Part shown: positions 28,103 through 37,994 of the stretch, one piece after another
Layout of the letters: the number at the start of each line of letters is the position of its first letter
How positions within the stretch are numbered: position 1 is the stretch's first letter
NCBI RefSeq assembly: GCF_008929045.1
Contig: NZ_VFAH01000010.1
Span: 1 to 64,000 of the forward strand
Reading direction: 5' to 3'
Length of the DNA stretch: 64,000 nucleotides
From: Noviherbaspirillum aerium
GTDB lineage: Bacteria; Pseudomonadota; Gammaproteobacteria; Burkholderiales; Burkholderiaceae_D
The notes under the pieces: model-generated
What the model was told of the DNA's origin: nothing
Databases searched by the model: none
What the model saw: only the letters and a program-made list of their open reading frames with translations
Made by a program: the position numbers and the translations under genes

Positions 28103-28426
28103 GTGTTCATTTCCAACGCCTACGCACAAACCGCCGCCGCAGGTCCCGAGAGCAGCCTGATGAGCTTCCTGCCCATCATCCTGATGTTCATCGTGCTGTA
28201 CTTCCTGATGATTCGTCCGCAGATGAAGCGTCAGAAAGAGCAGAAAGCCATGATGGACGCGCTCGCCAAGGGCGATGAAGTCATTACCGCCGGCGGCATC
28301 GTCGGCAAGGTGTCCAAGGTAACCGACGCCTATGTCACGCTGGAAGTCGCCGACGGCACCGAAATCGTCGTCCAGAAAGCCGCTGTTTCCACCTTGTTGC
28401 CCAAGGGCACCATCAAGGCGCTGTAA
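28103..28426 (+). CDS. yajC: Sec translocon accessory subunit YajC
   Basis: A 107-residue inner-membrane protein with one membrane helix (FLPIILMFIVLYFLMI, about residues 21-36) and a basic cytoplasmic part (RPQMKRQKEQKAMMDALAKGDEV). It associates with SecDF and SecYEG. The start codon is GTG at 28103, with GGAG at 28091-28094. It lies between tgt and secD as in most proteobacteria. Confidence 0.95.
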   Translation: MFISNAYAQTAAAGPESSLMSFLPIILMFIVLYFLMIRPQMKRQKEQKAMMDALAKGDEVITAGGIVGKVSKVTDAYVTLEVADGTEIVVQKAAVSTLLPKGTIKAL

Positions 28427-28512
28427 CGTAGCGCGGAAAGCCAAGGCAAGCGCCGGCCATCCGCGGCGCTTCCTGCGGGCGCAGCGCCCGCTCAACATGC
28501 AAGTTGAATCCT

Positions 28513-30372
28513 ATGAATCGCTACCCCATCTGGAAATACATCCTCATCCTGCTGGTGCTCACCTTCGGTGTGCTCTACACGGTGCCCAATTTCTTCGGCG
28601 AGTCGCCGGCGGTGCAGGTCAGCAGCGCCAAGGCCACCGTCAAGGTCGATCAGTCGACCCTGGTACGGGTTGACGAAGCCCTGAAAAAAGCCGGCATCGC
28701 CGCCGACGGCGTGCAGTTCGACGTGGCGGGCAACCAGGGCTCGGTGCGTGCGCGTTTCCACGACACCGATACCCAGTTCCGCGCCAAGTCGCTGCTGGAA
28801 AAATCGCTCAACAGCGACCCCGCCGATCCGACCTACATCGTTGCCTTCAACCTGCTGCCCAATACGCCGCAGTGGCTGCAGAACATCCGTGCGCTGCCGA
28901 TGTATCTGGGTCTCGACCTTCGCGGCGGCGTGCACTTCCTGATGCAGGTGGATACCAAGGCGGTAGTGAGCAAGCGCATGCAGGGTCTGCAGACCAGCGT
29001 GCGCAGCCTGCTGCGCGACAAGAACGTGCGCCATGCCGGCATCAGCCGCAACGGCGACCAGATCGTGGTGCTGTTCCGTGACGAAGACACCCGCAACAAG
29101 GCGCGCGAAGTGCTGGTTGCCCAGCTCGGCGACCTGGCGCTGCAGGATGCCGCGGAAGGCGCGGATCTCAAGCTGATCGGAACCTTCCGGCCGGAAGCGC
29201 TCAAGCGCACCGTCGAGGAAGCCGTGCAGCAGAACATCAGCACCCTGTCCAAGCGCGTCAATGAACTCGGCGTGGCCGAGCCGATCATCCAGCGCCAGGG
29301 CGCCGACCGTATCGTCGTGCAGTTGCCCGGCGTGCAGGACGTCTCGCGCGCCAAGGACATCATCGGCCGCACGGCAACCCTCGAAGTGCGCATGGTCGAT
29401 GAAAGCGTGATGCGCGGCACCGAGGAAACCGCCGCCGTGCCGCTCGGCTCGGAACTGTTCAAGATCGGCAAGGGCGCACCGGTGGTGCTGTACAAGGACC
29501 CGGTCATCACCGGCGAATACATCTCCAGCGCCAGCGCCAGCTTCGACCAGAACCAGCAGCCGGCGGTCAGTATCGACCTCAACGGCGACGGCGGCCGCCG
29601 CATGCGCGACGCCACGCGCAGCAAGATCGGCAAGTCGATGGCCATCGTGCTGTTCGAAAAGAACAAGGGCGAGGTACTGACGGTAGCCACCATCCGCGAC
29701 GAACTCGGCTCCCGCTTCCAGATCACCGGCATGGGTTCGGCCGAAGCGGCCAACGACCTTGCGCTGCTGCTGCGCGCCGGTTCGCTGGCGGCGCCGATGG
29801 AGATCATCGAGGAAAGCACCATCGGCCCGCAGCTTGGCGCCGAAAACATCCAGAAGGGCTTCAACTCGACGCTGTACGGCTTCGCGGCGATCGCCATCTT
29901 CATGATCGTCTACTACCACCTGTTCGGCTTCTTCAGCGTGTTCGCACTCGCGGTCAACCTGATGCTGCTGATCGCCGTGCTGTCGCTGATGCAGGCGACG
30001 CTGACCCTGCCGGGCATGGCGGCGATCGCCTTCACGCTGGGCATGGCGATCGACGCCAACGTGCTGATCAATGAACGTATCCGCGAAGAACTGCGTGCCG
30101 GCAATTCGCCGCAGGCGGCCATCGCGACCGGCTTCGACCGCGCCTGGGCCACGATTCTGGACTCGAACGTGACCACCATGATCGCCGGCCTCGCGCTGCT
30201 GATCTTCGGTTCCGGCGCGATCCGCGGCTTTGCGGTGGTGCACTGCATCGGCATCCTGACTTCCATCTTCTCGGCAGTCTTTGTCTCGCGCGGCGTTGCC
30301 AACCTGTGGTACGGACGCAAGAAGCGCCTGGCCAGCGTATCGATCGGCCAGGTGTGGAAGCCCAATGCCTGA
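28513..30372 (+). CDS. secD: Protein translocase subunit SecD
   Basis: SecD with SecF uses the proton gradient to pull exported proteins on the periplasmic side. The 619-residue protein has helix 1 (YPIWKYILILLVLTFGVLY), the large periplasmic domain with LGLDLRGGVHFLMQVD, and five C-terminal helices including GMAAIAFTLGMAIDANVLIN. The ATG at 28513 is chosen over a TTG at 28504. It is separated from secF by 189 bases, more than usual. Confidence 0.96.
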   Translation: MNRYPIWKYILILLVLTFGVLYTVPNFFGESPAVQVSSAKATVKVDQSTLVRVDEALKKAGIAADGVQFDVAGNQGSVRARFHDTDTQFRAKSLLEKSLNSDPADPTYIVAFNLLPNTPQWLQNIRALPMYLGLDLRGGVHFLMQVDTKAVVSKRMQGLQTSVRSLLRDKNVRHAGISRNGDQIVVLFRDEDTRNKAREVLVAQLGDLALQDAAEGADLKLIGTFRPEALKRTVEEAVQQNISTLSKRVNELGVAEPIIQRQGADRIVVQLPGVQDVSRAKDIIGRTATLEVRMVDESVMRGTEETAAVPLGSELFKIGKGAPVVLYKDPVITGEYISSASASFDQNQQPAVSIDLNGDGGRRMRDATRSKIGKSMAIVLFEKNKGEVLTVATIRDELGSRFQITGMGSAEAANDLALLLRAGSLAAPMEIIEESTIGPQLGAENIQKGFNSTLYGFAAIAIFMIVYYHLFGFFSVFALAVNLMLLIAVLSLMQATLTLPGMAAIAFTLGMAIDANVLINERIREELRAGNSPQAAIATGFDRAWATILDSNVTTMIAGLALLIFGSGAIRGFAVVHCIGILTSIFSAVFVSRGVANLWYGRKKRLASVSIGQVWKPNA

Positions 30373-30561
30373 TGCCTGATGGCCGATGCTTTCGGCCCAT
30401 GGTGCGATGATGTGATGATGCGCCATGGCGCCAGTCGCCTCCTGCAGATAGTCTGCGAGGCGCACCCGATGAAGAATGATTGCGGTTTGATGGGTGCCTG
30501 AAAAAGGCGCAGGCTTGCTTTGCAAGGCGGCGCCGACGGCAAGACCCGAAAGGAAAAAGTA
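30373..30561 (+). other. Long secD-secF spacer
   Basis: This 189-base gap inside the operon contains no convincing reading frame. A hairpin-capable stretch lies around 30430-30466 (GCGCCAGTCGCCTC with GAGGCGCACC), and AAAGGAAAAA gives secF its ribosome-binding site at the right end. No terminator-type T-run is visible. Confidence 0.35.
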
Positions 30562-31506
30562 ATGGAGTTGTTCCGGATTAAGAAGGATATTCCCTTCATG
30601 CGCCATGCGTTGATCTTCAACGTGATCTCGGCGCTTACCTTTGTCGCGGCAGTGTTCTTCCTGTTCTACAAGGGCCTGCATCTGTCGATCGAATTCACCG
30701 GCGGCACGGTGGTCGAGGTTGTCTACAACAAGCCGGCCGATCTGGAAAAGGTGCGCACCTCGATTGAGGGTCTCGGCTACACCGATACCCAGGTGCAGAG
30801 CTTCGGCACCGCCCAGAACGTGATGATCCGTCTGCCCGCGCGCAAGGATGTGAGCTCGGCGCAGCAGAGCGAGCGGGTGATGGCCACGCTCAAGGCCGAC
30901 GACAGCAGCGTGCAGCTGCACCGAGTCGAATTCGTCGGCCCCCAGGTCGGCGATGAACTGACGCACGACGGCCTGCTGGCGCTCGGCATGGTGATCATCG
31001 GCATCGTGATCTATCTGGCCTTCCGCTTCGAATGGAAGTTCGCCATTGCCGCCATCATCGCGAACCTGCATGACGTGGTGATCATCCTCGGCTTCTTCGC
31101 GTTCTTCCAGTGGGAATTCTCGCTGACCGTGCTGGCGGCGGTGCTCGCCGTGCTCGGCTATTCGGTGAATGAATCGGTGGTGGTGTTCGACCGGGTGCGC
31201 GAAACCTTCCGCGACCGGCGCTACGGCAAGCTCGGCACGGACGAGGTGATGAACCATGCGATCACCAGCACGATCTCGCGCACCATCATCACCCACGGCT
31301 CAACCCAGATGATGGTGCTGTCGATGCTGCTGGTCGGCGGCGCGACCCTGCATTATTTCGCGATTGCGCTGACCATCGGCATCCTGTTCGGCATCTATTC
31401 CTCGGTGTTCGTTGCCGCAGCCGTCGCCATGTGGTTGGGCGTCACCCGCGAAGACCTGATCAAGCCGGTCAAGGAAAAGGACGAGACCGACGGCGCCGTC
31501 GTCTAA
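30562..31506 (+). CDS. secF: Protein translocase subunit SecF
   Basis: The 314-residue partner of SecD with six membrane helices and a periplasmic domain. Family motifs are IEFTGGTVVEVVYN, the segment RVEFVGPQVGDEL, and YSVNESVVVFDRVRE in the fourth helix region. AGGAAA lies before the ATG at 30562, chosen over an in-frame start at 30520. A strong terminator follows the stop. Confidence 0.96.
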   Translation: MELFRIKKDIPFMRHALIFNVISALTFVAAVFFLFYKGLHLSIEFTGGTVVEVVYNKPADLEKVRTSIEGLGYTDTQVQSFGTAQNVMIRLPARKDVSSAQQSERVMATLKADDSSVQLHRVEFVGPQVGDELTHDGLLALGMVIIGIVIYLAFRFEWKFAIAAIIANLHDVVIILGFFAFFQWEFSLTVLAAVLAVLGYSVNESVVVFDRVRETFRDRRYGKLGTDEVMNHAITSTISRTIITHGSTQMMVLSMLLVGGATLHYFAIALTIGILFGIYSSVFVAAAVAMWLGVTREDLIKPVKEKDETDGAVV

Positions 31507-31530
31507 ACGAAGAGCCCGGACTGCCCAGGC

Positions 31531-31561
31531 AAAAAGGCCAGCCGCGGGGCTGGCCTTTTTT
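31531..31561 (+). terminator. Rho-independent terminator after secF
   Basis: Stem AAGGCCAGCC/GGCTGGCCTT around a short CGCGG-type loop, followed by a run of six T. It ends the queA-tgt-yajC-secDF transcript before the cytochrome b gene. Confidence 0.93.
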
Positions 31562-31604
31562 CGTCTACACTTTCCCTGTGAGCCATCGGAAGCAAGGAGC
31601 AAAC

Positions 31605-32282
31605 ATGAAAAAAGTGCGTGTCTGGGATCTGCCGGTTCGCCTGTTCCACTGGGCGCTCGTGGTGCTGATCGCCGTTGCGGTGATTACCCAGAAAATCGGC
31701 GGCAATGCGATGGAATGGCATTTCCGCGCCGGCTATTCGATACTGGCGCTGCTTGCCTTCCGCATTGTCTGGGGCCTGGTGGGCCCGCGTTACGCCCGGT
31801 TTTCCAGTTTCCTCTATGGGCCTTCCACCATCGTCGGTTATGTCCGCGGCGGCACGGAAGCGCTCAAGCGAAAGTATCTCGGGCACAATCCGCTCGGCAG
31901 CCTTTCGGTATTCGCCCTGCTCGGCGCGGTGCTGGCGCAGGCGGTCAGCGGCCTGTATGCGAACGACGACATCGCCAGCGAAGGCCCCCTGGTGAAATTC
32001 ATCAGCAAGGAATTGTCGGACCAAATCACCTGGTTCCACAAGGATGTGTCCGCCAACCTGATCTACATACTGGTGGCGATGCATATTCTCGCGATCGTTT
32101 TCTACCATGTCCGCAAGCGGCAGAATCTCGTCAGACCCATGCTGACCGGGGACCATGAAGTGGATTTCGAGGCCCCGCCGGCCAACGACACCTGGGGCAT
32201 GCGTCTGCTTGCCGTCGTCATTCTTGCCTTGTGCGCCGCGGCAGTCTACTGGCTCATCAGCCTGCCGGCAAAAGGCATGTAG
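31605..32282 (+). CDS. Membrane cytochrome b (Ni/Fe-hydrogenase b-type cytochrome / b561-like)
   Basis: A 225-residue integral membrane protein with four main helices and a fifth near the C-terminus. It starts MKKVRVWDLPVRLFHWAL, and His residues in LFHW, EWHFRAGY and the helix LIYILVAMHILAIVFYH are candidate haem b ligands. Members of this family pass electrons between quinones and periplasmic c-type cytochromes. AAGGAG precedes the ATG at 31605. The adjacent, convergent gene codes for cytochrome c', so the two may work together, as in other Burkholderiales. Confidence 0.88.
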   Translation: MKKVRVWDLPVRLFHWALVVLIAVAVITQKIGGNAMEWHFRAGYSILALLAFRIVWGLVGPRYARFSSFLYGPSTIVGYVRGGTEALKRKYLGHNPLGSLSVFALLGAVLAQAVSGLYANDDIASEGPLVKFISKELSDQITWFHKDVSANLIYILVAMHILAIVFYHVRKRQNLVRPMLTGDHEVDFEAPPANDTWGMRLLAVVILALCAAAVYWLISLPAKGM

Positions 32283-32340
32283 GAAAGCCGTGAGGCAGGC
32301 TCGGGCCCGGCACATGGTCCTTCAGCCCGCCGCCGGAATG

Positions 32341-32366
32341 AAAACGCCCGGCCATGGGCCGGGCGC
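32341..32366 (-). terminator. Terminator of the cytochrome c' gene
   Basis: On the minus strand, stem GCCCGGCC/GGCCGGGC with a 3-base loop is followed by TTTT. It lies 48 bases after the cytochrome c' stop, between convergent genes. Confidence 0.75.
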
Positions 32367-32413
32367 ATCGTACAGACATTGGCGATGTCATGCCTTGGAA
32401 ATTGGCACTGGTA

Positions 32414-32866
32414 TTACTTGTTGCGGTAGTTGTCGTGGCAAGCCTTGCATGACTGGCCGACGGCGCCGAATGCGGTCTTGATCGCATTCAGGTCGCCCGA
32501 CTTCGATGCGGCGGACAGCTTGCCAACCTCGGCCTGCATCTTGTCGGCGGCCGCCTTGAACTTGTCCTGTTCTTTCCAGATTTCCGGCTTGGCTTTGGAA
32601 TTGGCGGCTTCCGAGCCCTGCGGGAAGGCGGTCCAGGGCAGCTTCGACACCATCTCCATCACGGCCACGTCCGCTTCAACCGATGCCTTGTCATAGGGCT
32701 TTTCGCCCTTGACCACCGCGCCGACGCGTCCGGTATGCGCACCCAGCAGGGTGAACGCCGCCTGGCGGTATTTCACGGCATCTTCCGGCTTGGCGAATTG
32801 CGCCTGGGCCGTGAACGGCGCGGCGAGCATGGCAGTCAGGGTAATGCTGGCTAACGCAAGTTTCAT
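32414..32866 (-). CDS. Periplasmic cytochrome c'
   Basis: A 150-residue protein with a signal peptide (MKLALASITLTAMLAAPFTAQA, cleaved near residue 22) and a four-helix-bundle mature part. The single haem site CKACH lies at the very C-terminus, as in cytochrome c' proteins. These bind NO and are linked to nitric-oxide tolerance. The start helix FAKPEDAVKYRQAAFTLLG is typical. It is followed downstream by a terminator and preceded by the marR gene, with 81 bases between. Confidence 0.93.
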   Translation of the reverse strand: MKLALASITLTAMLAAPFTAQAQFAKPEDAVKYRQAAFTLLGAHTGRVGAVVKGEKPYDKASVEADVAVMEMVSKLPWTAFPQGSEAANSKAKPEIWKEQDKFKAAADKMQAEVGKLSAASKSGDLNAIKTAFGAVGQSCKACHDNYRNK

Positions 32867-32947
32867 ACACTCTCCTTGTGAACGGATGAACAGCTGGCTT
32901 CCCTAGCGGACGTTGGTGCAGGACGAACCGGGCAGACAAGGCAGCAA

Positions 32948-33394
32948 TCAGCCCGGTTTCGGCATGGTGGCGTCCAGATGGCTTTTCAGCTTTGCCAGCT
33001 CGCGGTCGAGCGCGGCAAAGTCTTCGTCACTGTAGCCCAAAAACGCTTGCTTGCAAAATTGTATATGCGGCCCGAACAGCCGTTCGAACTCGGCCTGGCC
33101 CTGTTCGGTGAGCCGTACGATCATGCTGCGCCGGTCTTCCAGGCAGCAGGTGCGTATCACCAGCCCCTTTTCCTCGAGGCGGTCAACAATGCCGGTCAGC
33201 GTTCCCTTGGTGATGAGCGTCTTCTGCCCCAGTTCCTTGAATGACATGCCCTCGGTATTGCCAAGGGTGGCAAGGATGTCGAATTGCGGCGAAGTCAGTC
33301 CCAGCGTGCGCACATGGGTATCGGAGATGTGCTGGAAGGCATGGAAGCATTCCGCGAGCAGGCGGATGCTGCGCAGGTAACGTTCTTTTTTCAT
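32948..33394 (-). CDS. MarR-family transcriptional regulator
   Basis: A 148-residue winged-helix repressor. The recognition region reads TSPQFDILATLGNTEGMSFK, then TLITKGTLTGIVDRLEEKGLV and the wing EDRRSMIVRLTEQG. A pair of adjacent cysteines just before the wing (IRTCCLEDRRS) could make it redox- or thiol-sensitive, although this is inference. It lies between the cytochrome c' gene and the yceI-b561 group on the same strand and is a natural candidate to regulate them. Confidence 0.9.
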   Translation of the reverse strand: MKKERYLRSIRLLAECFHAFQHISDTHVRTLGLTSPQFDILATLGNTEGMSFKELGQKTLITKGTLTGIVDRLEEKGLVIRTCCLEDRRSMIVRLTEQGQAEFERLFGPHIQFCKQAFLGYSDEDFAALDRELAKLKSHLDATMPKPG

Positions 33395-33425
33395 GGGTCG
33401 CGCGGTGAATCGATCAATCAGGAAT

Positions 33426-33456
33426 AAAAAAAGCCGGCGCAGTCTGCAGCCGGCTT
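33426..33456 (-). terminator. Rho-independent terminator after the yceI operon
   Basis: On the minus strand, stem GCCGGC(TGCAGAC...)GCCGGC with inner pairing is followed by seven T and then ATTCC. It lies 20 bases past the yceI stop and upstream of marR, so marR is transcribed separately. Confidence 0.85.
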
Positions 33457-33474
33457 TGGCGAAACAATCCGCGA

Positions 33475-34041
33475 TCAGTCGGCGATCAGCGCTTCTACCT
33501 GGATGGCCAGCTTCACGTCCGGGGAGAACATCGGCGTGGCGTAATTCAGGCCGAAGTCGGTACGCTTGAATTCGCCGGACGCATCGGCGCCGCAGACTTC
33601 ACGCTTGAGCATCGGATGCTGGATGCACTTGAATTTGTTGATCGTCAGGTTCACCGGCTTGGTCACGCCCAGCATGGTCAGCTCGCCTTCGACGGCCACC
33701 GGGGTGTCGCCGTTGAACTTGATCGACTTGCCCTTGTAGGTGATGGTCGGATGCTGCGCCACGTTGAACATGTCCTTGTTCTTTGCGTGGTCGTTCATCT
33801 TGGCATGACCGAAATCGATGGAGTTCGCATCGATGGTGATGTCCATGCTGCCGCTCTTGGCCTTGCGGTCCAGGTTGATGGTGCCGCTGGTCTTGGTAAA
33901 CTTGCCGCGCCAGACGGAAATGCCCATGTGATCGGCTTCAAAGCTCGGGTAGGTGTGGTTGGGCTCGATGTTGTAGGTCTGGGCGAATGCGGAAGTCGCG
34001 CTGGCCGCGAGCAGGGCGGCGGCAAGATACTTGAATGTCAT
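33475..34041 (-). CDS. YceI family periplasmic lipocalin-like protein
   Basis: A 188-residue protein with a signal peptide (cleavage near AFA/QTY at residue 20). The mature start TYNIEPNHTYPSFEADHMGI and the segments GTINLDRKAKSGSMDITID, MLGVTKPVNLTI and FKRTDFGLNYATPMFSPDV are typical of YceI. These beta-barrel proteins bind isoprenoid quinones or other amphiphiles in the periplasm. It is 35 bases downstream of a second, diverged yceI copy, and both follow cytochrome b561. Two cysteines (KCIQHP, EVCGAD) may form a disulfide. Confidence 0.92.
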   Translation of the reverse strand: MTFKYLAAALLAASATSAFAQTYNIEPNHTYPSFEADHMGISVWRGKFTKTSGTINLDRKAKSGSMDITIDANSIDFGHAKMNDHAKNKDMFNVAQHPTITYKGKSIKFNGDTPVAVEGELTMLGVTKPVNLTINKFKCIQHPMLKREVCGADASGEFKRTDFGLNYATPMFSPDVKLAIQVEALIAD

Positions 34042-34076
34042 GAAAACTCCTTGTGAGATGACTGGACTGACTGCGT

Positions 34077-34640
34077 TTATTGTGCCGCGACGACGCGGAA
34101 CTTGATGACAACTTCATCGGCGACCATGCTGGTGTCTTTCCATTCACCTTCGCCGATATTGAAGGCCAGCCGCTTGATGGGCAGCGCGCCTTCGAAAACC
34201 TGGGTGGTGCCTTCTTTCTTCACGCTCAGCGGAAAGGCGACATCGGCGGTCTTGCCCTTGATGGTCAGCTTGCCGACGACATCCAGCTTGCCGCCGGCGG
34301 CGGGCTTGAGCGCGGTCGATACGAAGCTGGCCTTGGGAAACTGCGCGCCGTTGAACCATTCCTTCTTCTGGACTTCCTTGTTGTACTCGGCATCACCGAG
34401 GTCGAAGCTGGGAACGTCGATGTCGATGGCAGCCTTGGCAGCTTCCGGCTTGGCGGCGTCATAATCGATCTGGGCCGTGAATTTCTTGAACTTGGCTTCC
34501 ACCGGCACATTCATCTGCTTGAAGACCGCGGATACGCTGCTCTTGGCGGGATCGGTCTTGAGGACGGCCGCGAGAGCGGGCAGTGCAAGAACCAGGGCTG
34601 CAGCCGCGGCGGTGCGGCTCAGGACGTGGGAAATCGACAT
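34077..34640 (-). CDS. YceI family protein, second copy
   Basis: A 187-residue paralog with a signal peptide (MSISHVLSRTAAAAALVLALPALA). The mature part starts AVLKTDPAKSSVSAVFKQMN and includes FDLGDAEYNKEVQKKEWFNG and LTIKGKTADVAFPL, the YceI fold pattern. The ATG at 34640 has AAGGA at good spacing; a start at 34679 would overlap the upstream gene. It is more diverged from E. coli YceI than its neighbour and probably has its own ligand. Confidence 0.9.
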   Translation of the reverse strand: MSISHVLSRTAAAAALVLALPALAAVLKTDPAKSSVSAVFKQMNVPVEAKFKKFTAQIDYDAAKPEAAKAAIDIDVPSFDLGDAEYNKEVQKKEWFNGAQFPKASFVSTALKPAAGGKLDVVGKLTIKGKTADVAFPLSVKKEGTTQVFEGALPIKRLAFNIGEGEWKDTSMVADEVVIKFRVVAAQ

Positions 34641-34678
34641 CGTTGGAATCCTTATGGAAAAGAGGGCAGCGGGAAGCA

Positions 34679-35203
34679 TCAGGGCAGCATGCGCTTGAGC
34701 ACGCCGTCCCGGTCAATGAACTGGTGCTTGAGAGCGGCCGCAACATGCACGATGAACAGGGCGAGCAGCGTCATGTTGAGCCAGTAGTGAACGGACTTGA
34801 GCAGCGGCTTCAGCTCGGGATTGGGCTCGATCAGCGCCGGCATGGGGATGACGCCGAGGTAGACCACCGGGACGCCGGCCGCCAGGCTGTACAGATAACC
34901 GGATACCGGAATGGCGAACATCAGCATGTAGAGCAGTCCATGCAATCCATGCGCAGCGCTCTGCTGCCATCCGGCCATGCCGGCGGGGTAGGCCGGGGCC
35001 TTGTGCCCCAGGCGCCACAGCAGGCGAAGGCAGGCGAAACCGAGGACGGTAATGCCCAGCCACTTGTGCCAGGAAAAATACTTGAGCTTGGTCGGCGTGA
35101 TGCCGGGAATGTCGACCATGGTCACGCCCAGGGCAAACGCGGCGATGATAAGCAGGCCGATGAGCCAATGCAGCAGGATCGCGGGAAGAGTGTAGCGCGG
35201 CAT
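34679..35203 (-). CDS. Cytochrome b561 (YceJ/CybB family)
   Basis: A 174-residue four-helix membrane protein binding haem b. His residues at helix positions LPAILLHWLIG, YFSWHKWLGI, HGLHGLLYML and FIVHVAAALKHQF fit the family ligand pattern. The E. coli yceJ-yceI pair has the same arrangement: a b561 gene followed by yceI. It is first in the operon b561-yceI-yceI. No clear ribosome-binding site is seen. Upstream lies an AT-rich repeat that may be a MarR operator. Confidence 0.92.
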   Translation of the reverse strand: MPRYTLPAILLHWLIGLLIIAAFALGVTMVDIPGITPTKLKYFSWHKWLGITVLGFACLRLLWRLGHKAPAYPAGMAGWQQSAAHGLHGLLYMLMFAIPVSGYLYSLAAGVPVVYLGVIPMPALIEPNPELKPLLKSVHYWLNMTLLALFIVHVAAALKHQFIDRDGVLKRMLP

Positions 35204-35218
35204 TATTTTACTTATGGC

Positions 35219-35240
35219 AATTAGTTCGAATTAGGACTAA
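35219..35240. promoter_or_regulatory. Candidate operator upstream of the b561-yceI operon
   Basis: An AT-rich patch with the inverted repeat TTAGT/ACTAA (35221-35225 with 35236-35240) and a direct repeat AATTAG at 35219 and 35229, 10 bases apart. It lies 16-37 bases before the b561 start. Its size and symmetry fit a MarR-type site, and a MarR gene lies at 32948, but no second copy was found. Confidence 0.4.
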
Positions 35241-35343
35241 ATGTACCACAGAACTTTTCATGCTTGCAGGCGACATGGGTACGCGCCTGTACCGGCGAAC
35301 CTGCAGTGACGTAGTGTCGTGTCGGGATGGGGAGAATGGAGTC

Positions 35344-35376
35344 GGCGGCGAGTAGATGGAACGGGTACTCGCCGCC
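35344..35376. repeat. Perfect 11-bp-stem hairpin between purB and b561
   Basis: GGCGGCGAGTA at 35344-35354 pairs perfectly with TACTCGCCGCC at 35366-35376, with an 11-base loop. It lies in the 346-base stretch between the purB end and the b561 start, which holds no gene. There is no T-run. Confidence 0.55.
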
Positions 35377-35394
35377 GCAATGGCGGGATTGGCA

Positions 35395-36995
<1,601 letters not shown>

Positions 36996-37112
36996 TTACC
37001 ATTCTCGCCCGGCCCGAAAGCCAGGCCGGCTGCACGCCTTCAGCCAGGCCCCGGCGGATTCCGTGAGCTTGCTCAATGTTATAATCGTGTCCACTTCATA
37101 CCATATCCATCT

Positions 37113-37721
37113 ATGAAACTCATCGGTTCCATCGCCAGCCCCTACGTTCGCAAAGTCCGTGTCGTCATGGCGGAAAAAAAGCTCGACTACGAACTCATCC
37201 TGGAAAACGTCTGGGCGCCGGATACCAAGATCATGCAGTCCAATCCGCTCGGGAAAGTGCCCTGCCTGGTCATGGAGGACGGCGGCGCGATGTTCGACTC
37301 GCGGGTGATCGTCGAGTATCTGGATACTCTGACGCCGGTCTGCAAGCTGATTCCGCCCAACGGGCGCGAGCGCGCCGAAGTCAAATGCTGGGAAGCGCTG
37401 GCAGACGGCGTGCTCGATGCTGCGGTGGCGGTCAGGCTTGAGCGCACCCTGCGTCCGCAAGAACAGCAGAGCGAGGAATGGGTCAAGCGTCAGATGGACA
37501 AGGTGCACGCCGGCCTGAAGGCGATGTCCGCCGGTCTGAAGGACACTCCGTTCTGTACGGGCACGCATTACTCGCTGGCGGATGTGGCCGTCGGCTGCGC
37601 GCTGGGATGGCTTTCCTTCCGCTTCCCGGAAATCGACTGGCGCGGTGACTACCCTAATCTTGTGAAGCTGTTCGACAAATTATCGGAGCGGCAGTCGTTT
37701 AAGGATACTGTGCCGCATTGA
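37113..37721 (+). CDS. Glutathione S-transferase family protein
   Basis: A 202-residue protein with an N-terminal thioredoxin-like domain (MKLIGSIASPYVRKVRVVM, then NPLGKVPCLVMEDGGAMFDSR) and an all-helical C-terminal domain (TGTHYSLADVAVGCALGWL). The residue Ser 9 in GSIASPYVRK is a candidate glutathione activator. The family is close to YibF/GstB-like bacterial GSTs. The substrate is unknown. It is a single-gene unit with terminators downstream. Confidence 0.9.
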   Translation: MKLIGSIASPYVRKVRVVMAEKKLDYELILENVWAPDTKIMQSNPLGKVPCLVMEDGGAMFDSRVIVEYLDTLTPVCKLIPPNGRERAEVKCWEALADGVLDAAVAVRLERTLRPQEQQSEEWVKRQMDKVHAGLKAMSAGLKDTPFCTGTHYSLADVAVGCALGWLSFRFPEIDWRGDYPNLVKLFDKLSERQSFKDTVPH

Positions 37722-37924
37722 TTGCGGCGCCAGCCTGTGTTTGCCAGGCTGCTGCGCGGCCCGGATCCGTGCCTGTGGCGCTCGGCGTACTGTCCGTATG
37801 CTTGCGCTTTCGCTGCTTACCGCAACGCAGCGCAACGCACTGTGACCCCGAGCCACTTGCGACGCTTATCAGGCATAGGCCGCCGCACGTCCGCAGCGGC
37901 GCTTTTTGCGGAGAGGAATAATGC
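37722..37924 (+). other. Gap after the GST gene
   Basis: Two short reading frames here have no ribosome-binding site or recognisable sequence. A hairpin at about 37879-37900 (GCCGC/GCGGC) followed by five T is a possible first terminator for the GST gene. Confidence 0.35.
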
Positions 37925-37956
37925 AAAAGGGCAGTCACCATGACTGCCCTTTTTTA
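37925..37956. terminator. Bidirectional terminator between GST and bfr
   Basis: AAAAGGGCAGTCA pairs with TGACTGCCCTTTTTT around a 3-base CCA loop. A-run and T-run on both sides mean it works for the plus-strand GST gene and for minus-strand bfr, whose stop is 39 bases away. Confidence 0.92.
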
Positions 37957-37994
37957 TTGGATCGACAGACGACAGAAGTCGGCTTGCCGGAAGC

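Noticed and set aside
28492-31296. 934-codon antisense frame opposite secD-secF
   Set aside because: Same artefact of codon bias; secD and secF are unmistakable on the plus strand.
37722-37943. Two overlapping short frames after the GST gene
   Set aside because: No ribosome-binding site, no similarity and overlap with terminator hairpins.
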